From Kaistia defluvii (GTDB lineage Bacteria > Pseudomonadota > Alphaproteobacteria > Rhizobiales > Kaistiaceae), in contig NZ_JBEPSM010000001.1 in NCBI RefSeq assembly GCF_040548815.1, positions 2,542,001 through 2,606,000 on the forward strand: 64,000 nucleotides of DNA, in the 5' to 3' direction. The translations under genes were made by a program, and so were the position numbers. A model generated the notes under the pieces. It did no database searches. It saw only the letters and a list, made by a program, of their open reading frames with translations, and was not told where the DNA came from. Below, one piece after another: positions 36,064 through 44,930 of this stretch (the first letter of the stretch is position 1; every line of letters begins with the position of its first letter).

Positions 36064-37182
36064 TTGATTGAAGCGTTGATGTACTTCGCACTCGGCTTCC
36101 TGTCGGCGGGGATCCTTGCCCTGGTCGTCATGCCGCCGGTCTGGCGCCGGGCCTTGCGCCTGACCCGCCGCAACATCGAGCGCACGCTGCCGATGACCCG
36201 CGCCGAGATCCAGGCCGAGAAGGATCAGATCCGCGCCGGCTTCGCCCTCTCGACGCGAACCCTCAACCAGACCATCGAGCGCCTCAAGACGCAGGTGACC
36301 GAGCAGCTGATCGACATCAACCGCAAGCGCGAGGTCATCACGCACCTGACCGCGCAGGGCACGCTCTCCGCCGATGACATCGTCGCGCTGGAAGAGCGCC
36401 GCGCCGCACTGGAAGTACGAGTTGCCGAGGCGGACCTCGCCGTCGCCGCCGCCGCGACGGACCGCGCCGAGGGCGAGAAGCGCCTGCAGCAGATGCGGCT
36501 GAAGCTGGAGAGCGCGGAGGAAAGCCTGGAGAAGATTACCGCCGAGCGCGAAGAACAGCGGCTTGAGATCATCGCCCGCGACACCGAACTCGACAATCTT
36601 CGCGATGCGCTGGCGGCCGTGAAGATGAGTTCCACCGTCGATGAAGTGGCGAGCGCCGGCTTTGAATCGGAGCTGTCGACTCTGCGCGCCAATCTGGCGA
36701 TCGAGCGGCGGCGGGTGGAAGCACAGTCGGAGCGCGAGATCGAGAGCGAAGCGACCATGCGGGCCGCGATCGCCCAATTGAAGCAGCGCGAGACGGACCT
36801 CGCCGACGCGCATGCGAAGATCCAGGACCTGTCGGTCCGCCTGGTCGATGCCGAGGCGGCGGAGATGAGCGGCATGGCGTTGCGCGACCAGAAGATGGAG
36901 TTGGAGGCGCGGATCCTGTCGCTGGAGAGCCGCAATGCCGCCCTCCTGGCCGATCTCGAGGGATGGAAGCAGCGGAGCGGTACGGCCAGCGCCGAGGAAA
37001 GCGCCGTGCTGCGCGAAAAACTGATCGAGTTCGGCGCCGCGGTCGCCCGGCTCGCCAGCGAGCGCAACGAGGGGCCGGGCCTCGTCACCCTGCTCCCCCC
37101 GCCGCCCGAGGAGACGCCGGCGCCCGCCCCCGGCCTCGCCGAGCGCATCCGCGCCCTCCAACACGCCGGCACGGGCGCCTGA
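36064..37182 (+). CDS. coiled-coil inner-membrane protein, conserved in rhizobia
   Basis: A 372-aa protein with one N-terminal transmembrane segment (about residues 5-25: YFALGFLSAGILALVVMPPV) followed by WRRALRLTRRNIERTLPMTR and then long coiled coils to about residue 310. The end is proline-rich (LLPPPPEETPAPAPG) with a short conserved motif LAERIRALQ. The TTG at 36064 has GGAGACGG upstream; the ATG at 36079 is the alternative. Homologues are annotated only as hypothetical. The architecture suggests a membrane-anchored rod or scaffold in the cytoplasm. Confidence 0.75.
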   Translation: MIEALMYFALGFLSAGILALVVMPPVWRRALRLTRRNIERTLPMTRAEIQAEKDQIRAGFALSTRTLNQTIERLKTQVTEQLIDINRKREVITHLTAQGTLSADDIVALEERRAALEVRVAEADLAVAAAATDRAEGEKRLQQMRLKLESAEESLEKITAEREEQRLEIIARDTELDNLRDALAAVKMSSTVDEVASAGFESELSTLRANLAIERRRVEAQSEREIESEATMRAAIAQLKQRETDLADAHAKIQDLSVRLVDAEAAEMSGMALRDQKMELEARILSLESRNAALLADLEGWKQRSGTASAEESAVLREKLIEFGAAVARLASERNEGPGLVTLLPPPPEETPAPAPGLAERIRALQHAGTGA

Positions 37183-37189
37183 CGACTGC

Positions 37190-38176
37190 TCAGCCGGCGC
37201 GCACGCCCGGCATCGAGCCCATCGCCGTCAGCGTCGTGCGCAGGGCGTCGGGCAGCGGCGTATGCGGTTCCTGGCCGATAAAGGCGAGAAGCTTGCGGTT
37301 GTCGAGTTCGAGCCGCTCCGTCCAGAGATAGCGCATCTCGATCAGCTCGCGGAACATCTCGACGAACGGCGCGCCAAGATAGACCGCGAACCAGGGGAAG
37401 CCCCGGATCCGGCTGCCCGGCCTTCCGACCACCGCCGCCACGCCTTCCGACATTTCGACGCCGCGTTCGAAATAATGGCCGCGGAAATGGAAGACCTCGA
37501 ACGGCCCCAAAGCGTCGGCGCGCTCGATCAGCTGCACCATCGTCTCGGCCAGGTCCGGCAGATAGGCCCAGGCGTGGCCGATATCCCGCTTGCCCGGGTA
37601 GCGGATGGTCGTCGCGGGCACGCCCGGCTTGACGATTCCAGCGGTGAACCAGTTGTTGCCGGCATGGGGACCAAAAAAGTCGCCGGCGCGCACGATCAGC
37701 ACCGGCGTGCCCGCCGCCGCCGTCTCGCGCAGACGCTGCTCCATGGCGACGCGGATCTTGCCCTTGCGGGTGGTGGGCCGCTGCGATGCGGTCTCGTCGA
37801 CCAGGGGCCGTGCATCCGGGCCGAAATTATAGACCGTGCCCGGGAAGACGATGCGCGCGCCGACCGCCTTGGCCGCGGCGATCGTGCTTTCCAGCATCGG
37901 CAGCGCCAGACCCTTCCAGTTGCGATAGCCGGGCGGATTGGCACCATGGAAGATCACCTCGGCGCCCTTCGCGGCGGCGATCACGTCGGCGGCGTTCATG
38001 GCGTCGCCCCGTACCCATTCGATGCCCTCGCCGCCCGGCTTGCGGCTGGCCGCGGCCGGGTCCCGGTTCAGCCCGCGCACCTTCCAGCCACGGACGAGCA
38101 GCACGCGCGCCACTGCGCCGCCAACGCCGCCCGTTGCACCTACTACCAACGCAATCCTGCTATCCGTCATGATCAT
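37190..38176 (-). CDS. NAD(P)-dependent epimerase/reductase family protein
   Basis: Extended SDR-type protein of 328 aa. The N-terminal nucleotide-binding motif is VVGATGGVGGAVARVLLVRG, and PGTVYNFGPDARPLVDE is the region holding the usual Tyr with Lys further on (TTRKGKIR rather than YxxxK spacing). The C-terminal part (FHFRGHYFERGVEMSEGVAA) is typical of DUF-type sugar or flavonol reductase-like proteins. It is divergent from a LysR gene 86 bases away, which probably regulates it. The substrate is unknown, and the catalytic tetrad is not fully canonical. Confidence 0.85.
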   Translation of the reverse strand: MIMTDSRIALVVGATGGVGGAVARVLLVRGWKVRGLNRDPAAASRKPGGEGIEWVRGDAMNAADVIAAAKGAEVIFHGANPPGYRNWKGLALPMLESTIAAAKAVGARIVFPGTVYNFGPDARPLVDETASQRPTTRKGKIRVAMEQRLRETAAAGTPVLIVRAGDFFGPHAGNNWFTAGIVKPGVPATTIRYPGKRDIGHAWAYLPDLAETMVQLIERADALGPFEVFHFRGHYFERGVEMSEGVAAVVGRPGSRIRGFPWFAVYLGAPFVEMFRELIEMRYLWTERLELDNRKLLAFIGQEPHTPLPDALRTTLTAMGSMPGVRAG

Positions 38177-38262
38177 CTCCTGTCGTTCCGATGACGAGAA
38201 GATCGCGCGCCGAGCTCCTATTCTAAATTGTTGAACTTCGGATAGCAGTCATACATTCTTGA

Positions 38263-39165
38263 ATGATGACGCCATCATGGGATCATTTCCGCTCGTTCCT
38301 TGCCGTGCTCGGCGATGGCAGCCTTTCGAAGGCCGCGCGCGGTTTGCGCCTGACCCAGCCAACGATCGGCCGTCACATCGATGAACTGGAGCAATCGCTG
38401 GGCGTCGTGCTGTTCACGCGCTCCCGCACTGGCCTGACGCCAACCGAAGCGGCACTGGAGCTGGAACCGCATGCGGCAACCATGGCGGCCGCGGCCGATG
38501 CCCTTGTCCGCGCCGCCTCGGGCGAAGCGCGCGAGGATCGCGGCACGGTCCGGCTGACGGCGAGCGAGGTGGTCGGCACCGAGATCCTGCCGGCCATCCT
38601 GCGGCCCTTCCTCGAGCGGCATCCGCATATCGCCATCGAGCTGGTGGTATCCAACCGCAACGAGGACCTGATGCGGCGCGAGGCCGACATCGCCGTCCGC
38701 ATGGCGCGGCCGACCCAGGGGGCACTGCTGGCGCGGCGCATCGGCGCGGTCGATATCGGCCTGCATGCGCATCGGCGCTATCTCGCGCAGCGAGGCACGC
38801 CGAAGACGCTGGCCGAGCTCTCCGGCCATGCGTTGATCGGCTATGACCGCGATTCCCCGGCCATCCGCGCCCTGCAGAAGCTCGGCCTGCCGCTGACGCG
38901 AGACATGTTCAGCCTGCGCACCGACAGTGACACGACGCAACTCGCCGCGATCCGCGCCGGCCTCGGGATTGGCGGCTGCCAGAGCCGTCTCGCGGCGCTT
39001 GATCCCGATCTGGTGCATCTCGTGCCGGAAGAATTCGCCTACCCGCTCGAATGCTGGGTCGCGATGCATGAGGATCTCGGCACGGTGCGGCGGATGCGGC
39101 TGGTCTTCGATCATCTGGTCGCGGGGCTCAGCAACTACGTCGCCGGCAGGCCGCTGGCAGGCTGA
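38263..39165 (+). CDS. LysR-family transcriptional regulator
   Basis: Regulator of 300 aa. The helix-turn-helix at about residues 20-45 reads GSLSKAARGLRLTQPTIGRH, followed by IDELEQSLGVVLFTRSRTGL, the standard LysR start. A substrate-binding domain follows (GTVRLTASEVVGTEILPAIL). It is divergent from the epimerase gene, the usual layout for a LysR regulator and its target. The gap of 86 bases contains TTC-N9-GAA (38221-38235), a weak dyad that could be a binding site. Inducer unknown. Confidence 0.9.
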   Translation: MMTPSWDHFRSFLAVLGDGSLSKAARGLRLTQPTIGRHIDELEQSLGVVLFTRSRTGLTPTEAALELEPHAATMAAAADALVRAASGEAREDRGTVRLTASEVVGTEILPAILRPFLERHPHIAIELVVSNRNEDLMRREADIAVRMARPTQGALLARRIGAVDIGLHAHRRYLAQRGTPKTLAELSGHALIGYDRDSPAIRALQKLGLPLTRDMFSLRTDSDTTQLAAIRAGLGIGGCQSRLAALDPDLVHLVPEEFAYPLECWVAMHEDLGTVRRMRLVFDHLVAGLSNYVAGRPLAG

Positions 39166-39254
39166 CACGCGATCGGCGTACGGAAAGAGCCCGCAAGACA
39201 GTGCGAGGCCACAAACACTCAGAGATCAGTCATTTCAGGGGGAGGTGCAAATTT

Positions 39255-39329
39255 TGGTACGCCCAAGGGGAATCGAACCCCTGCTTTCGCCGTGAGAGGG
39301 CGACGTCCTGACCGCTAGACGATGGGCGC
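39255..39329 (-). tRNA. tRNA-Glu (anticodon CTC)
   Basis: 75-base tRNA with encoded CCA. Acceptor arm GCGCCCA pairs with TGGGCGT, anticodon stem-loop is TCGCC-CTCTCAC-GGCGA, and the T-loop contains GTTCGATTC. The anticodon CTC reads GAG. Flanked by the LysR gene and a small membrane protein gene. Confidence 0.93.
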
Positions 39330-39454
39330 GGATCCGTTTGCTGCGGATGACGGCGATATACCGGGTGATCGGAACCTTGGCAAGCCATCTCGCCAAGGTT
39401 CTTCGCATCTCCCTGTGCAGAACTTCGCCGCAGGGAGGCCAAATGGCGGAAATC

Positions 39455-39844
39455 CTACGGCGTGACGCCCAGCGTGATGTTGCGCAGGACCTTGCCCGTA
39501 TTGATGTTGAGGATCACGACGCGGGTGTCGCCGGCGGCATCCAGCGTCAGGGCCAGTTGGTCGCCGTTCAGCGACGAGGAAATGACCCGCGACCCGGCCG
39601 GAATCGCTTGCTCGATGCGAAGCTCGGCCGACGATGGCGTGAGACCGGACTTGCTTCCGCCGGGGCCGATCCGATAGATGACGGCGAACAGCACGGCGAC
39701 GAAGCCGAGCACCACCGTCAAACTCGATACCAGGATCAGACGTCTCAGCTTCAGCCGGACGCGCTCGACGGCGGGATCGAGGGGCGTATCGCCGCCGGGC
39801 TGCTGCGCGCCGGGCTGGTTCGAAGAGGAAGTAGAGTTGACCAT
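39455..39844 (-). CDS. small single-TM hypothetical protein (DUF6476-like)
   Basis: A 129-aa protein. Residues 1-30 are Ser/Gln/Pro-rich, a transmembrane segment lies at about 37-58 (LVSSLTVVLGFVAVLFAVIY), and the C-terminal part reads like a small beta-rich domain (SRVISSSLNGDQLALTLDAA, VVILNINTGKVLRNITLG), resembling half a beta-propeller blade repeat. Homologues occur beside the RluA-type gene in rhizobia. Its ATG shares two bases with the ATG of the divergent pseudouridine synthase gene. Function unknown. Confidence 0.75.
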   Translation of the reverse strand: MVNSTSSSNQPGAQQPGGDTPLDPAVERVRLKLRRLILVSSLTVVLGFVAVLFAVIYRIGPGGSKSGLTPSSAELRIEQAIPAGSRVISSSLNGDQLALTLDAAGDTRVVILNINTGKVLRNITLGVTP

Positions 39845-40853
39845 GGATCAGTTTCCGGATGACGGCGAGGAAATCGTCGACCTCGTGGTCGAACCGGACG
39901 CGGCAGGCCGTCGCCTCGACGCCTATCTGGCCACCGCGATCGCCGAGCTTTCCCGCAGCCGCCTCAAGGTGTTGATCGAGGCCGGCCACGTCTCTATCGG
40001 CGGCGCGACCATAGTGGAGGCCAAAAAGGCGGTCAACGCGGGCGACGTCATCCGCGTCGCCGTGCCGCCGGCCGTCGCACCGGAGCCGGAAGGCGAGCCG
40101 ATCCCGCTCAACGTCGTCTATGAGGACAGCGACCTGCTCGTCATCGACAAGCAGGCAGGCCTCGTGGTCCATCCGGCCGCCGGCAATTGGTCGGGCACGC
40201 TGGTCAACGCGCTGATCGCCCATTGCGGCGACAGCCTTTCCGGCATTGGCGGCGTGCGCCGGCCGGGCATCGTGCACCGGCTCGACAAGGACACGACCGG
40301 GCTGATGGTGGTGGCCAAGAACGACCGCGCCCACAAGCGCCTCGCCAACCAGTTCGCCGACCATGGCCGCACCGGCCCGCTCGAGCGCGGCTATCGCGCC
40401 ATCGTCTGGGGCGTGCCGTCCCTGCCCTATGGTCTCGTCGACGCGCCGATCGGACGTTCGCCGACCAGCCGGCTGAAGATGGCCGTGCTGAAGACCGGCG
40501 GCAAGGAAGCGATCACCCACTATACGGTGCAGGACCGCTTCGGCGACCCGAAGAACCCGATCGCCAGCCTGATCGACCTGCGGCTGGAAACCGGCCGCAC
40601 GCACCAGATCCGCGTCCACATGGCGGCCATGGCGCATCCGCTGATCGGCGACCAGGAATATGGCAAGGGCTTCCTGACCAAGATGAGCCTGATCCCGGAG
40701 CCGGCGCGCTCGGCGATCGCCTCATTCCACCGCCAGGCACTGCATGCCTGGCTGCTCGGTTTCGAGCATCCGACAACCGGCGAAACCCTGCATTTCGAAA
40801 GCGAACCGCCCGAGGATCTGGCCAATCTGATCGAGGCTTTCACCGGACTGTGA
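39843..40853 (+). CDS. RluA-family pseudouridine synthase
   Basis: Enzyme of 336 aa that isomerises uridines in rRNA (the RluC/RluD group in size). An N-terminal S4 domain (RLDAYLATAIAELSRSRLKV) is followed by the catalytic domain with the aspartate in RLDKDTTGLMVVAK. The later motif GRTHQIRVHMAAMAHPLIGD is complete. The start at 39843 overlaps the start of the divergent small membrane protein gene by two bases. rpoH begins 123 bases after the stop, a linkage found in many rhizobia. Confidence 0.94.
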   Translation: MDQFPDDGEEIVDLVVEPDAAGRRLDAYLATAIAELSRSRLKVLIEAGHVSIGGATIVEAKKAVNAGDVIRVAVPPAVAPEPEGEPIPLNVVYEDSDLLVIDKQAGLVVHPAAGNWSGTLVNALIAHCGDSLSGIGGVRRPGIVHRLDKDTTGLMVVAKNDRAHKRLANQFADHGRTGPLERGYRAIVWGVPSLPYGLVDAPIGRSPTSRLKMAVLKTGGKEAITHYTVQDRFGDPKNPIASLIDLRLETGRTHQIRVHMAAMAHPLIGDQEYGKGFLTKMSLIPEPARSAIASFHRQALHAWLLGFEHPTTGETLHFESEPPEDLANLIEAFTGL

Positions 40854-40976
40854 TGCTTTGGGACCGATGAGTCCTGTTAAACTTGTATTTCGTGCCTATA
40901 TATCTCCATGCGGGCCAACATGGCCGCGACCGGTGTTGGCTTTCGGGGAACGCCGGCAAGAACGGAGGGGGCACAT

Positions 40977-41894
40977 ATGGCTGCCAGAGCAAGTCTTCCT
41001 GTCATCGCGTCCGGCGAAGCCGGACTCTCACGCTATCTCGACGACATCCGCCGCTTTCCCATGCTGGCGCCGGATGAAGAATATATGTTGGCCAAGGCCT
41101 ACAAGGAACATGACGACCGCAGCGCCGCGCACCGTCTGGTGACGAGCCATCTGCGTCTCGTCGCCAAGATTGCCATGGGCTATCGCGGCTACGGCCTGCC
41201 GATCGGCGAGGTGATCTCCGAGGGCAATGTCGGCCTGATGCAGGCCGTGAAGCGGTTCGAGCCTGAAAAGGGCTTCCGCCTCGCGACCTATGCCATGTGG
41301 TGGATCAAGGCCTCGATCCAGGAGTACATCCTGCGGTCGTGGAGCTTGGTCAAGATGGGCACGACGGCCAACCAGAAGCGCCTGTTCTTCAATCTGCGCA
41401 AGATGAAGAGCCAGATCCAGGCGCTTGAGGAAGGCGATCTGAAGCCGCACCAGGTCGAGCAGATCGCCACCAAGCTCGGCGTCACCACCGAGGACGTCAT
41501 CTCGATGAACCGTCGCCTTGGCGGCGATGCCTCGCTGAACGCGCCGCTCCGCGCCGACACCGAAGGCGGCGAGTGGCAGGATTGGCTCGTCGACGACAGC
41601 GACAACCAGGAAACCATCCTCGCCAACCAGGAAGAGGCCGACAATCGTCGCCAGCTCCTGCGCGACGCGATGGGCGTCCTGAACGACCGCGAACGCCGGA
41701 TCTTTGAGGCACGCCGCCTCGCCGAGGACCCGATGACCCTCGAGGAACTCTCGTCCGAGTTCGGCGTCAGCCGCGAACGCGTTCGCCAGATCGAGGTCCG
41801 CGCCTTCGAAAAGGTGCAGAAGGCCGTCAAAAGGGGCGCTCGGGATCTCGAGCGCAACCATGGCGAGGACGAGCTCGCCGCGACCGACGCCTGA
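40977..41894 (+). CDS. rpoH: RNA polymerase heat-shock sigma factor RpoH
   Basis: Sigma-32 type factor of 305 aa. Region 1.2-2.1 begins LSRYLDDIRRFPML. Region 2 has HLRLVAKIAMGYRGYGLPIG and the -10 recognition FRLATYAMWWIKASIQEYIL. The RpoH box is seen as QKRLFFNLRKMKSQI, and region 4 is LEELSSEFGVSRERVRQIEV. GGAGGGGG lies just upstream of the ATG at 40977. It directs transcription of chaperone and protease genes such as ftsH, which is also in this window. Rhizobia often have two rpoH copies. Confidence 0.96.
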   Translation: MAARASLPVIASGEAGLSRYLDDIRRFPMLAPDEEYMLAKAYKEHDDRSAAHRLVTSHLRLVAKIAMGYRGYGLPIGEVISEGNVGLMQAVKRFEPEKGFRLATYAMWWIKASIQEYILRSWSLVKMGTTANQKRLFFNLRKMKSQIQALEEGDLKPHQVEQIATKLGVTTEDVISMNRRLGGDASLNAPLRADTEGGEWQDWLVDDSDNQETILANQEEADNRRQLLRDAMGVLNDRERRIFEARRLAEDPMTLEELSSEFGVSRERVRQIEVRAFEKVQKAVKRGARDLERNHGEDELAATDA

Positions 41895-42078
41895 GGCTCA
41901 GGCGCCGGTCCTGCCGCGTTGGGCGACATTTCTGCCAACGCGAGACACTTTCGACTTTCCTGACAAACGAAACCGTTGCGAAAGCGACGGCGATGTTGTA
42001 TGCGGCTGATAGGGACGTGCCCCAGCGTAAGCTTAGGCGGGCCACATTGCTCATACAATTCGGTGTCGGGGAACCATC

Positions 42079-43887
42079 ATGGCGCGCGCGCGTCGTCGAC
42101 TGACCGTCATTGCTGCGCTGGATATGGTCGGCTACTCGGAGCTGATCCAGCGGGATGAGCTCGGCGCGATCCGCGAAGTCCGCTCGATTTATCGCAACCT
42201 CGTGCGTCCGACGATTGCCCGCTTTGGCGCCCATATCATCAAGACGATGGGCGATGGCGGCCTGATCGAATTCGCCAGCGTTCTCGACGCCGTCGAGTGG
42301 ACGATGGCTTTCCAGAACGGCATGGCCGCCCGCAATGCGGCGCGTGATCGCCCGCCGATCGAAGTCCGGGCGGCAATCGTCCTGGCCGACCTCATCCTGA
42401 CCGACGACGACCGCTTCGGCGCCGCGATCGGCTTTGCCATGCGGCTGCAGACGGCCGCCCCGCCGGGCGGCATCGCCATCACCCATTCCGTGCGCTGGCA
42501 GCTGCTGGGCGAGCCCGCCGCCGCGTTCAAGCCGGCTGGTTTCCTGTCCCTGCGCAGCATCCCCTACCCCGTCGAAGCCTGGTTCTGGATGCCCGAGGGC
42601 AAGCCTATGCCGCGCCTGGTGCCGACGGCGGGGCAGACGCTGACCCCTGGCAGCCTGGCGGTTCCCGCCCTGAAACCGGCGGAGGCGCCGGATCTCCGCC
42701 CGCTCACGGTGGTGCTGCCTTTCGACGACCTGTCGCCGCGCGCCGATCATGAATCCTTCGCCGATGGCGTGGTCGAGGAAATGACCGCGACGCTGTCGCG
42801 CGTGCGCGACATCCGCGTCGTCGCCCGCAATTCCGCCTTCACCTACAAGGGCAAGCCGACCGACGTGCGCTCGCTCGGCCGCGATCTCGGCGTGCGCTAC
42901 GTGATCGAGGGCAGCGTGCGCCAGTCCGGCGAGGTGCTGCGCGTCACCGCCCAGCTGGTCGAGGCCGAAACGGGCGCGCATCTCTGGTCCGGCCGCAAGG
43001 ACGGCACCATCCACGACCCGCTGACGCTGCAGGACGATGTCGCGACGCTGGTCGCCGGCGCGCTCCGCCCCGCGATCCGGACGGCCGAGATCGAACGGGC
43101 CAAGCGCAAGACCGCCGAGACGCTGAAGACGCACGACCTGATCCTGCAGGCCATGCCGCATTTCTGGGCCCATCGGCGCGAGGACAACGCCGCCGCCCTG
43201 GCGCTGCTGGAGAAGGCGCTGGCGATCGATCCCCGCTCCAGCGGCGCGCTCAGCCTGAAGGGCTGGTGCCTCAGCCAGCAGATCACCTATCTCTGGTCCG
43301 AGGATCCCATCCGGGATCGCGCCGAGGCCATCGAGCTCGCCGAACTGGCCGCGGAACTGGCGGAGCCGGACCCGCTCGTCATGACCGCGATCGGCGCCAC
43401 CTTCTCCATCCTGCAAACCGACCAGTCGCGGGCACTGCTCTTCATCGAGCGGGCGATCGCGCTGGACAGCACCTTCGCCTGGGCCTGGACCCGGCTGGGT
43501 TACGCGCAGGCCTATTCGGAGCGACCGGAACTGGGCATAGAGAGCTTCGAGAAAGCCATCGCGCTGAGCCCGGAAGATCCGATCCAGTTCAATGCCTTCG
43601 CCGGCATGGCCACCTGCCACTTCTTGCTCGGGCATTATGCCGAGGCGGCGCATTGGGCAGCGCAGGCACTGCATGGCCGCCCCGGCATGGTCTGGGCCTA
43701 TCGCCTGCTCGCGACCTCGGCAGCCCTTGCCGGCCAGACGAGCCTGGCGCGGCATGCCGTGCGCCGGCTGCTGGCCGAGAACCCGGCGCTGACCCTGGCC
43801 GGCGTGCGCGCAGGCATCCAGAACCTCGCCGGCCCGGCGCTCGACCGATACATGGAAGGCCTGCAGATGGCGGGCCTTCCCGATTAG
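42079..43887 (+). CDS. nucleotide cyclase-like, TolB-N-like and TPR protein
   Basis: A 602-aa protein of a type frequent in rhizobia. Residues 1-175 resemble a class III adenylate cyclase domain: AALDMVGYSELI and KTMGDGGLIEF keep both metal aspartates, but the Asn-Arg motif NVAARL is GFAMRL, so the transition-state Asn is missing. A middle domain (VVLPFDDLSPRADHESFADG, VRDIRVVARNSAF, RDLGVRYVIEGSVR) matches the FlgO/TolB-N-like module found in such cyclases. From about residue 360 to the end there are TPR-like helices. Whether it makes cAMP is doubtful. It follows rpoH after 184 bases. Confidence 0.82.
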   Translation: MARARRRLTVIAALDMVGYSELIQRDELGAIREVRSIYRNLVRPTIARFGAHIIKTMGDGGLIEFASVLDAVEWTMAFQNGMAARNAARDRPPIEVRAAIVLADLILTDDDRFGAAIGFAMRLQTAAPPGGIAITHSVRWQLLGEPAAAFKPAGFLSLRSIPYPVEAWFWMPEGKPMPRLVPTAGQTLTPGSLAVPALKPAEAPDLRPLTVVLPFDDLSPRADHESFADGVVEEMTATLSRVRDIRVVARNSAFTYKGKPTDVRSLGRDLGVRYVIEGSVRQSGEVLRVTAQLVEAETGAHLWSGRKDGTIHDPLTLQDDVATLVAGALRPAIRTAEIERAKRKTAETLKTHDLILQAMPHFWAHRREDNAAALALLEKALAIDPRSSGALSLKGWCLSQQITYLWSEDPIRDRAEAIELAELAAELAEPDPLVMTAIGATFSILQTDQSRALLFIERAIALDSTFAWAWTRLGYAQAYSERPELGIESFEKAIALSPEDPIQFNAFAGMATCHFLLGHYAEAAHWAAQALHGRPGMVWAYRLLATSAALAGQTSLARHAVRRLLAENPALTLAGVRAGIQNLAGPALDRYMEGLQMAGLPD

Positions 43888-43904
43888 GCGCCGCGAGCCG
43901 ATCA

Positions 43905-43939
43905 ACCCAGCCCTCCGCTGCTGGGACTGAGGGCTGGGT
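43905..43939. terminator. hairpin between convergent genes
   Basis: Perfect 11-bp arms ACCCAGCCCTC (43905-43915) and GAGGGCTGGGT (43929-43939) between the converging cyclase-like and thiY genes. No clear T-run; probably a bidirectional transcription end or mRNA-stabilising hairpin. Confidence 0.5.
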
Positions 43940-43959
43940 CAAGGTTTCGTCTGAAACGA

Positions 43960-44904
43960 TTAGCGCGGTGCGATCGCGTAGCTGTCGATCGGCGGGACCG
44001 TGTCCAGCAGCCCCCTCGCCTTCATGAACGCGGCGAAGCGGTCATAGCGGCCGATGTCGAGCGCGGCCGGACGCTTGGCGAAGCGCGGCAGGGTCGCCGC
44101 GAACGACTCGCGGTTCAGCTTGTCATCCAGTTCCTTGTGCGACTTGACGAACATCGCCAGCGCCTCGTCCGGATGATTGGTCAGGAAGATCGTCGCGTCC
44201 TCGACGGCGGCAAGGAAGCGGGCCATGCGCGGGTCGCCGCGCAGTTCGTTGCGCGTCACATAGATCAGTTCATCATATGCCGGCACGCCATGCTCTTCCG
44301 GGAAGAAGGCGACGCCCGGCTTGCCCTCGATGCCAAGCTGGATCAGCTCGACATTGCGATAGCCGTCGATGACCGCATCGACCTGGCCGGACATCAGCGA
44401 GGTCGAGAGGTTGAAGTTGACGTTGACCATCTCGACGTCCTTCTCGCTCAGGCCGACCGAGTTGAGGATCGCGCCGATATAGGCGTTCTGCAGGCTGGCG
44501 ACGGAATAGCCGACCTTCTTGCCCTTGAGATCGGCAAGCGACCGGATCGGCCCGTCCTTGAGCACGATCAGCGCGTTGAGCGGCGTCTCGATGAGCGTGC
44601 CGATGCGGGTGAGCGGCAGGCCTTCCTTCACCTGAAGCATCAGGTCGGGCTGATAGGTGATGGCGATGTCGGCCTGCCCGGCGGCGACCAGCCTGGGCGG
44701 CGCCGAGGCGTCGGCCGGCGCGATCATCTCGACGTCGAGGCCATGCTTTTCGAAGAAGCCGGCTTCCTCGGCGATCACCAGCGGGGCGTGATCGGGATTA
44801 TAGAACCAGTCGAGCAGCACGGTGAGCTTGTCGGCCGCCTGGACCGGTCCGATCGTCAGAGCCGCTGCCAGACCGAGCGCCGCGAGCCGGATGAAGGGTT
44901 TCAT
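43960..44904 (-). CDS. thiY: ThiY-like thiamine-precursor binding protein
   Basis: Periplasmic binding protein of 314 aa in the NMT1/THI5-like group. A signal peptide ends GPVQAA near residue 23; the mature protein starts DKLTVLLDWFYNPDHAPLVI, matching ThiY, which binds formylaminopyrimidine or HMP for thiamine synthesis. PADASAPPRLVAAGQADIAI is a further family motif. It follows the permease gene by 26 bases and the pair lies downstream of a TPP riboswitch, which supports the assignment. The start at 44904 is chosen for the signal peptide. Confidence 0.88.
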   Translation of the reverse strand: MKPFIRLAALGLAAALTIGPVQAADKLTVLLDWFYNPDHAPLVIAEEAGFFEKHGLDVEMIAPADASAPPRLVAAGQADIAITYQPDLMLQVKEGLPLTRIGTLIETPLNALIVLKDGPIRSLADLKGKKVGYSVASLQNAYIGAILNSVGLSEKDVEMVNVNFNLSTSLMSGQVDAVIDGYRNVELIQLGIEGKPGVAFFPEEHGVPAYDELIYVTRNELRGDPRMARFLAAVEDATIFLTNHPDEALAMFVKSHKELDDKLNRESFAATLPRFAKRPAALDIGRYDRFAAFMKARGLLDTVPPIDSYAIAPR

Positions 44905-44930
44905 GCGTTTTCCTTTGCAGATGCAGAACG

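Noticed and set aside
40861..40976. Heat-shock promoter before rpoH
   Set aside because: CTTG (40882) and TATATA (40897) are present but the spacing is far too short for a sigma-32 or housekeeping promoter.
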